Origin: an uncultured Peptoniphilus sp.
GTDB taxonomy: Bacteria > Bacillota > Clostridia > Tissierellales > Peptoniphilaceae
Assembly (NCBI GenBank): GCA_946999425.1
Contig: CAMQDG010000037.1
Location: forward strand, 1 to 15,306
Length of the DNA: 15,306 nucleotides
Direction of reading: 5' to 3'
Below the pieces are notes generated by a model. That model saw only the letters and a list, made by a program, of their open reading frames with translations, ran no database searches and was not told where the DNA came from. Of this stretch, positions 1 to 4,654 are shown piece by piece; position 1 is the stretch's first letter, and each line of letters starts with the position of its first letter. The position numbers and the translations under genes were made by a program.

Positions 1-64
1 ATGAAAGGATTTCTTAAATAATTTAAAATAAATGTTAATTCAAAATTAAAATATAATTTTAAAA

Positions 65-219
65 ATGCTCTACGTAGAGCGTAAAAAAATTTTATAAAAA
101 ATGCAATATTTGTTTTCCTACAAAATTCCATGAAGAAATGTGGGGTTTATTTATGTGAAGAGGTTCAAAAGAGTAGAACTCCGCAAATATCTGCAATTGG
201 TCCGGTCGCCGTTAGGCGA
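65..219 (+). repeat. Structured intergenic element, copy A
   Basis: This non-coding element has five successive potential hairpins. They are 65-82 (loop 72-75), 120-156 (outer ACAAAA against TTATGT with one mismatch, inner CCATG against ATGTGG), 162-180 (GGTTC, 9-nt loop, GAACT), 183-194 (GCA, 6-nt loop, TGC) and 206-219 (TCGCC, GTTA, GGCGA). The same order of hairpins recurs, diverged, at 15078-15299 in the same orientation. Several paired positions differ between copies yet remain paired. Whether it is transcribed as a leader of walJ, a small RNA or a mobile non-coding repeat cannot be told from the window. The strand given assumes transcription towards walJ. Confidence 0.55.
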
Positions 220-240
220 AGCATAAAAATATATCTCTAT

Positions 241-280
241 AAAAGGGCTTTTCCCTATTTAAAAGGGCTTTTCCCTATTT
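241..280. repeat. Two-unit 20-bp tandem repeat
   Basis: The unit AAAAGGGCTTTTCCCTATTT occurs twice, head to tail and without a mismatch, at 241-260 and 261-280. Each unit contains a small dyad (AGGG, spacer, CCCT). It lies just upstream of the presumed walJ promoter and is followed by a T-rich run, so it may act as a weak terminator or protein site, or be a recent slippage duplication. Confidence 0.85.
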
Positions 281-300
281 TATTTTTTTATATAAAACTG

Positions 301-327
301 TGTTATAATAGCTGCGGAGGTAGCTAT
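301..327 (+). promoter_or_regulatory. walJ start region: extended -10 and hairpin around the SD
   Basis: TGTTATAAT at 301-309 fits an extended -10 promoter, but no good -35 is visible and transcription would begin almost at the SD. ATAGCT (308-313) and AGCTAT (322-327) form a perfect 6-bp stem. Its loop (314-321) holds the GGAGG Shine-Dalgarno, and its 3' arm covers the first two bases of the start codon. The stem forms only if transcripts start upstream of 308, so the two readings are alternatives. Confidence 0.35.
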
Positions 328-1132
328 GAGATTTTGTTCATTAGCCAGCGGTTCCGACGGAAACTGTCAATATATTGAACACAAGAACACGAAAATTTTA
401 ATAGATGCAGGTCACAGCGGGAAAAAGATAAAAGAACTTTTAAGTTTAATAGATATAAATATTGAAGATATAGATGCAGTTTTTGTAACTCATGAGCATA
501 TAGACCATTGCAAGGGCGTAGGAGTAATTTCAAGAAGACACAATATAAAAGTTTTTGCAAATGAAAATACCTTTAAGGCTATGAGTCCTTTTGTGAAAAA
601 AATAAGTTTAGAAAATGCCTTTCAATTTAATAATGGCAAGGCCTTTCAATTTAAGGATTTATTTATTGAACCTATGCCGATTTTTCATGACTGTCTTGGC
701 GGAACAAGTTTTATAATTCACGGAGGCAAGGAAAAAATTTGTATAATTACCGATACGGGGTGGATTTCTGCAAGTATGATGGAAAAAGCCCATGGAAGTG
801 ATTTATTTTATCTTGAGGCAAATCACGATTTGGATATGCTTATAGGAGGAACTTACACTTGGGCTCAAAAGCAGAGGATAATGTCCAATGAGGGACACCT
901 TTCCAATGAAAGTGCAGGAAAAGTTTTAAGTAAGCTTTTAAGAAGAAAAAAGGAAAAAATTCTTCTTGCTCATTTAAGTCTTGAAAATAATACACCTGAA
1001 ATAGCAAAGAAAACAGTGAAAGACTTGTTGCTTGGAAAAAATTTACAAGATGGAAGAGACTATTTTTTAGAAGCTGCACCAAGACTTATTCCTTCGAAGA
1101 TTTACGAATTGAAAAAAGATGAGGATATTTAA
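326..1132 (+). CDS. walJ: MBL-fold metallo-hydrolase WalJ (YycJ family)
   Basis: This 268-aa cytoplasmic metallo-beta-lactamase-fold protein starts MRFCSLASGSDGN, the typical WalJ/YycJ N-terminus. The metal motif T-H-E-H-I-D-H is at residues 55-61 (H56, H58, D60, H61). Further likely ligands are D143 in ITDTG, H191 in GHLSN and H216 in AHLS. Length matches the family (about 265 aa). In other Bacillota walJ sits downstream of walRK and its product is thought to be a nuclease-like enzyme affecting DNA replication or repair and cell-wall regulation. Here no walRK gene is visible on the upstream side. The start is supported by GGAGG at 316-320, 5 nt before ATG. Residues 96-111 contain a small internal duplication of AFQF. 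Confidence 0.9.
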   Translation: MRFCSLASGSDGNCQYIEHKNTKILIDAGHSGKKIKELLSLIDINIEDIDAVFVTHEHIDHCKGVGVISRRHNIKVFANENTFKAMSPFVKKISLENAFQFNNGKAFQFKDLFIEPMPIFHDCLGGTSFIIHGGKEKICIITDTGWISASMMEKAHGSDLFYLEANHDLDMLIGGTYTWAQKQRIMSNEGHLSNESAGKVLSKLLRRKKEKILLAHLSLENNTPEIAKKTVKDLLLGKNLQDGRDYFLEAAPRLIPSKIYELKKDEDI

Positions 1133-1220
1133 AAATAGTGGCGGATATTTTTTAGGGTTTTTATTTATAATTTTATAAATTTAAGAGAGTTAAGAATTTT
1201 AAGGAAAGTTTAGGTAGAAA

Positions 1221-2150
1221 ATGGAAGGATATTTTAAATCAGCAAATGGAAAAAATAACATTCACTATATTGTGTGGGAAGTTGAGAACCCTCTTGCAGT
1301 TGTTCAAATTGTCCACGGCATGAGTGAACATATTGCAAGATATGACGATTTTGCAAAATTTTTAAATAAAAAGGGTTATTTGGTTATAGGTCATGATCAT
1401 TTAGGTCATGGTTTAAGTGTTGAATCAAAGAAAGATTTGGGATATTTCGGTGAAGGAGATACAGTTGAATATCTCCTTGAGGATATTAAAAAAGTTAATG
1501 AGATGACACAAAAGTATAAGGTGCCTCATTACATATTGGGTCATTCCATGGGTTCTTTTTTAACGAGGATTTATATTCATAAATATAAAGTTGATAGGGC
1601 GATTATAATGGGAACTGGCCATTTTAAAAAGTTTGAGGGAAGGGCCCTTATAAGTTTAGCAAGATTAGTTGCAAGGTTTAAGGGTCAAAGATACAGGGCA
1701 AAAATTTTAGGCTATTTTACAACAGGAAGACTTGCAAGAAAAATTGTAGGTGGAAAATTTGATTGGATAAGTAAAAGTGCAAGAAATGTAAAAGACTTCA
1801 TAGCAGACCCTCTAAGCGGTTTTGATTTTACAGCTAATGGATATATTACCTTAGGTGGAATTCTTTTAAATATGAGCCTTGTAGAGTCTAAAAGAAGCAA
1901 ATTTAAGGACACTCCCTGTCTTTTTATTTCTGGTGAAGATGATCCTTTAGGTTTAGGGGGATATGGAGTTAAAAAAGTTTTTGAAGATTATAGGAAGAGG
2001 TCCTGGGAAAATACAGATATAGTCCTTGTTAAAGATTTAAGACATGAAGTTTTAAATGAAGATGATAAAAGAAGTTATGATATATGCTATGAATTTTTTG
2101 AAAAAAAGCCCTACAAAATCTTGGAAGCCCAAGAGATTGTAGAGCCTTAA
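1221..2150 (+). CDS. Alpha/beta hydrolase, monoacylglycerol lipase/lysophospholipase-like (S33 family)
   Basis: This 309-aa single-domain hydrolase carries the oxyanion segment VHGMSEH at 31-37 and the HDHLGHG loop at 58-64. The nucleophile elbow GHSMG is at 107-111 (S109). The acid is D240 or D241 in SGEDDPLG, and H275 in LRHEVLNE completes a full triad. The W-x-S...ADPLSGF segment near 182-201 is typical of the PldB/monoacylglycerol lipase group (Hydrolase_4). It probably cleaves fatty-acyl esters in the cytoplasm, but the natural substrate cannot be read from sequence. It has no signal peptide. It lies 88 bp after walJ in the same direction with a weak ribosome site. Its stop lies 1 bp from the stop of the convergent gene at 2152, and no terminator is visible between them. 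Confidence 0.85.
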   Translation: MEGYFKSANGKNNIHYIVWEVENPLAVVQIVHGMSEHIARYDDFAKFLNKKGYLVIGHDHLGHGLSVESKKDLGYFGEGDTVEYLLEDIKKVNEMTQKYKVPHYILGHSMGSFLTRIYIHKYKVDRAIIMGTGHFKKFEGRALISLARLVARFKGQRYRAKILGYFTTGRLARKIVGGKFDWISKSARNVKDFIADPLSGFDFTANGYITLGGILLNMSLVESKRSKFKDTPCLFISGEDDPLGLGGYGVKKVFEDYRKRSWENTDIVLVKDLRHEVLNEDDKRSYDICYEFFEKKPYKILEAQEIVEP

Positions 2151-2151
2151 T

Positions 2152-2676
2152 TTAAAATAATTTCATAAATTTTTCTAACATCTTATCTAATTTTTCTTCA
2201 TTGAGATTTTTATCAACACGAAGTTTTTCAGCTTCTTCAATATAAACATTAAGCTTGGGATTTTTAATTTCCTGAGCTTTTTTTATACACTTACAAAGAT
2301 TTTGATACTTCATAACAAGTCTGTGTTCTTCTTCAATGTGATTTATCATATAAAAAAGAGTCCAGCTCTTGTTAGTTTCTGTTAAAACAGCCTTGTGAGG
2401 AATATAAATGTCCTTTTCTTTTAAAGCACCTATAATTTCATAAAGTTTTTTTTCAGTGAAATCACAAAACATCATGAAATTTATCTTTGAATTAAATTCC
2501 TTTTCTTTCTCATTTTCATTTTTTTTGAAGCCCTCTAAAGCCAAAATATATCCTATACTTTGGCAAAGCTCGTCTTTTCCAGCTTCCACAAGATTAATGT
2601 TATAGTCCACTAAAATAGAAAATAAGTCATCTTTTTTTTCGTAATTTTCAAAACCATAAAGTAAAATTTTTTCCAT
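2152..2676 (-). CDS. DUF3783-like protein of unknown function
   Basis: This is a 174-aa soluble acidic and lysine-rich protein. The middle segment KAVLTETNKSWTLFYMI (about residues 98-114), preceded by an F-x-x-K-L-x-E-I-I-x-x-L-K helix, matches what I recall of DUF3783, whose hallmark is K-A-x-L-T-x-T-N-x-x-W-T. After it comes a helical, charged C-terminus (about 115-174) that is probably coiled coil. GGAGG precedes the ATG. It follows the YmfI-like gene by 27 bp on the same strand, so the two are probably co-transcribed. Its biochemical role is unknown. Confidence 0.65.
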   Translation of the reverse strand: MEKILLYGFENYEKKDDLFSILVDYNINLVEAGKDELCQSIGYILALEGFKKNENEKEKEFNSKINFMMFCDFTEKKLYEIIGALKEKDIYIPHKAVLTETNKSWTLFYMINHIEEEHRLVMKYQNLCKCIKKAQEIKNPKLNVYIEEAEKLRVDKNLNEEKLDKMLEKFMKLF

Positions 2677-2703
2677 AAAACCTCCAGTAAAATATAATGA
2701 ATT

Positions 2704-3426
2704 TTAGTAAATAGTCATTCCTCCATTAGGTGAAATAATTTGTCCTGTCATAAAAGAATTTTCATCAGAAATTAAAAAAGCTGCAAGATTTGCAATCTCA
2801 GAGGGATCTGCAAGACGTCCAAAGGGGATTTCTTTTTTTACCTCATCAATATCTTCCTGGCTTAAAAGATTAACCATTTCAGTTTTAACAGGACCTGGTG
2901 CAAGGGCATTGACTTTTATATTTGAATAAGCAAGTTCCCAAGCAAGGCTTTTAGTAAAAGCATTTATAGCTCCCTTTGATGCTGAATAAAGAGATTCACA
3001 AGAAGCACCAACAATTCCCCAAACAGAAGAAATATTTAAAATATTTCCACCACCCTCATGAAGCATCATAGGAACAATTTTTTTTGTAAGATAAATAGTT
3101 CCGAAGACATTAGTATCAAAAACTTTTCTATATTCTTCATAGGTAAGGTCTTGGACCATTTTATAAGAGGGAATAGCGGCATTATTAATTAAAACATCAA
3201 TTTTTTTATATTTTTTTTCTATAAAAGAAACCATTTTATCTATTTCGTCTTTATTTGAAATATCAGCCTTAAAAATTTCAACCTTTCCCTTTAGATTTTT
3301 CTTTAAAAATTCAGCGGCCTCTATACTCCTATTGTAGTTTATAATTAAATTAAAGTTCCCGGCAAGTTTTTCAGATATAGCCCTTCCTATACCCTTGGCA
3401 CCTCCAGTAATAAGAACATTTTTCAT
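2704..3426 (-). CDS. ymfI: SDR oxidoreductase, FabG-like, probably EF-P 5-aminopentanone reductase (YmfI type)
   Basis: This 240-aa classical short-chain dehydrogenase has the cofactor motif TGGAKGIG at 7-14 and NNAA at 81-84. The catalytic tetrad is N106, S134, Y147 and K151 (Y-x-x-x-K), and PG at 177-178 follows. The general activity is NAD(P)H-dependent keto reduction. S-S-V-W-G followed by G-A-S-C-E just before the catalytic Tyr is, from memory, characteristic of the YmfI group rather than true FabG. In Bacillus, YmfI reduces the 5-aminopentanone on Lys32 of elongation factor P to 5-aminopentanol. The alternative is a fatty-acid 3-oxoacyl-ACP reductase, but no fab genes are nearby. AAGGAG supports the ATG. 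A terminator lies only about 20 bp upstream, so expression depends on read-through or a promoter overlapping the lipoprotein gene. Confidence 0.8.
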   Translation of the reverse strand: MKNVLITGGAKGIGRAISEKLAGNFNLIINYNRSIEAAEFLKKNLKGKVEIFKADISNKDEIDKMVSFIEKKYKKIDVLINNAAIPSYKMVQDLTYEEYRKVFDTNVFGTIYLTKKIVPMMLHEGGGNILNISSVWGIVGASCESLYSASKGAINAFTKSLAWELAYSNIKVNALAPGPVKTEMVNLLSQEDIDEVKKEIPFGRLADPSEIANLAAFLISDENSFMTGQIISPNGGMTIY

Positions 3427-3445
3427 AAAATACTCCTTAAAAATA

Positions 3446-3467
3446 AAAAGCGATTTTACTCGCTTTT
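3446..3467 (-). terminator. Intrinsic terminator of the TRAP operon
   Basis: AAAAGCGA (3446-3453) and TCGCTTTT (3460-3467) form an 8-bp stem with a 6-nt loop. On the minus strand it is followed by a T-rich tract (about 3433-3445). The stop codon of the lipoprotein gene (3466-3468) overlaps the stem. A T-rich run also follows on the plus strand. Confidence 0.75.
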
Positions 3468-3894
3468 ATTTTTTAAAAATTTCCTTATCTCCAACATAAA
3501 TTGAAATTAAATCAAGTTTGTCATCCTTATTTTCATAGACAACTTTTGTTACCTTTCCATCAATATCAGACTCACTTGTTATAATTCCATTGTCATTATT
3601 AATCTTCCAAGATTTAACACTTACAGGATCCACTATGTCCTCGTCGTGTTCAAGTAAAAAAGCATTAACATTATTTGCCGCTTCAATACATTCTTCACGA
3701 GTCATATTTGAATCAAAATTTACATTTTCAAAGCCACCCTCTGAAGAAGATGTTTGAGTTTTTTTAGAGTTTTCAGTATTTGTAACCTGAGTTTTATTGT
3801 TCTCAGATCCCTTATTATTTTGATTTTCTTTTCCCTTACCGCAAGCACTTAAAATTAAGAGCAGGGATAAAAGTAGAACGGATAATTTTTTCAT
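3466..3894 (-). CDS. Small lipoprotein of unknown function
   Basis: This 142-aa protein has a clear lipoprotein signal: a Lys-Lys N-terminus, a hydrophobic Leu-rich core (residues 4-15) and the lipobox LSAC with lipidated C18. A low-complexity Asn/Ser/Thr/Lys linker follows (about 19-55), then a folded domain of about 85 residues containing TREECIEAANNVNAFLLEHDEDI and a beta-rich tail. It should sit on the outer face of the membrane. I do not recognise the domain. It is the last gene of the operon headed by the TRAP-TAXI fusion, 8 bp after the preceding gene, with AGGAGG before its ATG. It could assist the surface receptor domain, but that is inference from position only. Confidence 0.75.
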   Translation of the reverse strand: MKKLSVLLLSLLLILSACGKGKENQNNKGSENNKTQVTNTENSKKTQTSSSEGGFENVNFDSNMTREECIEAANNVNAFLLEHDEDIVDPVSVKSWKINNDNGIITSESDIDGKVTKVVYENKDDKLDLISIYVGDKEIFKK

Positions 3895-3902
3895 ATTTCC
3901 TC

Positions 3903-4301
3903 CTAAAGTCTAAGTAATTTTTCAAAAACCTGACAAATTTCATCAGGAATTCTATAGTTAAAATATTTGCCGTCATTGTTTGTGTATATAAATATATACC
4001 CCTTATCAGTAAATTTTTTCAGGATTATATAAGTTTCATCTTTTGTGTAGTCAATTATGCCCCTATAAATGTCATTAAAGGCCTTTATTAAATTTCCATC
4101 TAAACTTTTAAGATCTTTTTCAAAAGCTTGAGGTAAAAATTCACAAAGGTCATTTCTTTTTACATCTTCATTAAGACCCTGGCTTTTTAAAATTATATTT
4201 AAATGATCCTCTGAAATTACATTTAAAGTGTCCCTTAAAGAATCTATCATCTGTCCTTCAATGGTAACTGGTCTAAAAAATTCTCTTAAAAATCTGCTCA
4301 T
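3903..4301 (-). CDS. Unrecognised 132-aa protein in the TRAP operon
   Basis: This is a predicted soluble protein without a signal peptide or membrane segment. Residues 1-80 look helical. About 30-60 (ISEDHLNIILKSQGL... RNDLCEFL) resembles a small helix-extended-loop-helix or Rho-N/SAP-like fold in pattern only. The C-terminal 45 residues (YIILKKFTDKGYIFIYTN... YFNYRIPDEI) read as a short beta hairpin plus helix, as in winged-helix wings. I assign no function. Its ATG overlaps the stop of the upstream gene in ATGA (4298-4301), so translation is probably coupled. AGGTGAG serves as ribosome site. The lipoprotein gene starts 8 bp downstream. Confidence 0.7.
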   Translation of the reverse strand: MSRFLREFFRPVTIEGQMIDSLRDTLNVISEDHLNIILKSQGLNEDVKRNDLCEFLPQAFEKDLKSLDGNLIKAFNDIYRGIIDYTKDETYIILKKFTDKGYIFIYTNNDGKYFNYRIPDEICQVFEKLLRL

Positions 4302-4654
4302 TTCTCACCTATAAAATTTATATTGTAGGCATCTAAAAGATCTTCGATGCCAATTTTAATTTCCTTTCTTGAAAAATCATTTTCGTGTAAAAACTTGTCG
4401 TCCAAATCATTTAAGGCCCTATAAAAACTTAAGCCTATTTGAAGATATTCAGTGTCATTAAGGTCAATGTTATCATAATAAAGATTTTCTCCATCATTAA
4501 TTTTTCCGTCAGAAATAAAATTTTGAAGCTCCCTATAAATTTTATTATTTTTACTATTTTCATTGTCCTTATAAATTTTTCCTGAGAAAAAAACTCCTAA
4601 ACACATGTTAATAAGGTCGTTTATCTCTTTAATAAAAGTATCGTTTTGTATCAT
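4298..4654 (-). CDS. DUF6483-like small helical protein
   Basis: This 118-aa soluble, all-helical, acidic protein opens MIQNDTFIKEINDL. It has the pattern G-K-I-N-D-x-E-N-L about two thirds through its N-terminal half. Its end, ALNDLDDKFLHENDFSRKEIKIGIEDLLDAYNI, matches my recollection of the DUF6483 family (x-L-N-x-L-x-x-x-x-L-x-x-H-x-F-S-R-E-E-I). The function of that family is unknown. The gene overlaps both neighbours by 4 bp in ATGA: the TRAP fusion upstream (4651-4654) and the 132-aa gene downstream. Its ribosome site GAGGAAT lies inside the end of the fusion gene. This coupling suggests it is made in proportion to the transporter. Confidence 0.7.
   Translation of the reverse strand: MIQNDTFIKEINDLINMCLGVFFSGKIYKDNENSKNNKIYRELQNFISDGKINDGENLYYDNIDLNDTEYLQIGLSFYRALNDLDDKFLHENDFSRKEIKIGIEDLLDAYNINFIGEK

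Noticed and set aside
65..219. T-box, tRNA or known riboswitch in the left intergenic region
   Set aside because: No T-box consensus, no cloverleaf with a T-loop, and no riboswitch core that I recognise.
130..378. 82-codon open frame on the plus strand
   Set aside because: It has no ribosome site, runs through the structured element and the tandem repeat, and ends inside walJ in another frame.
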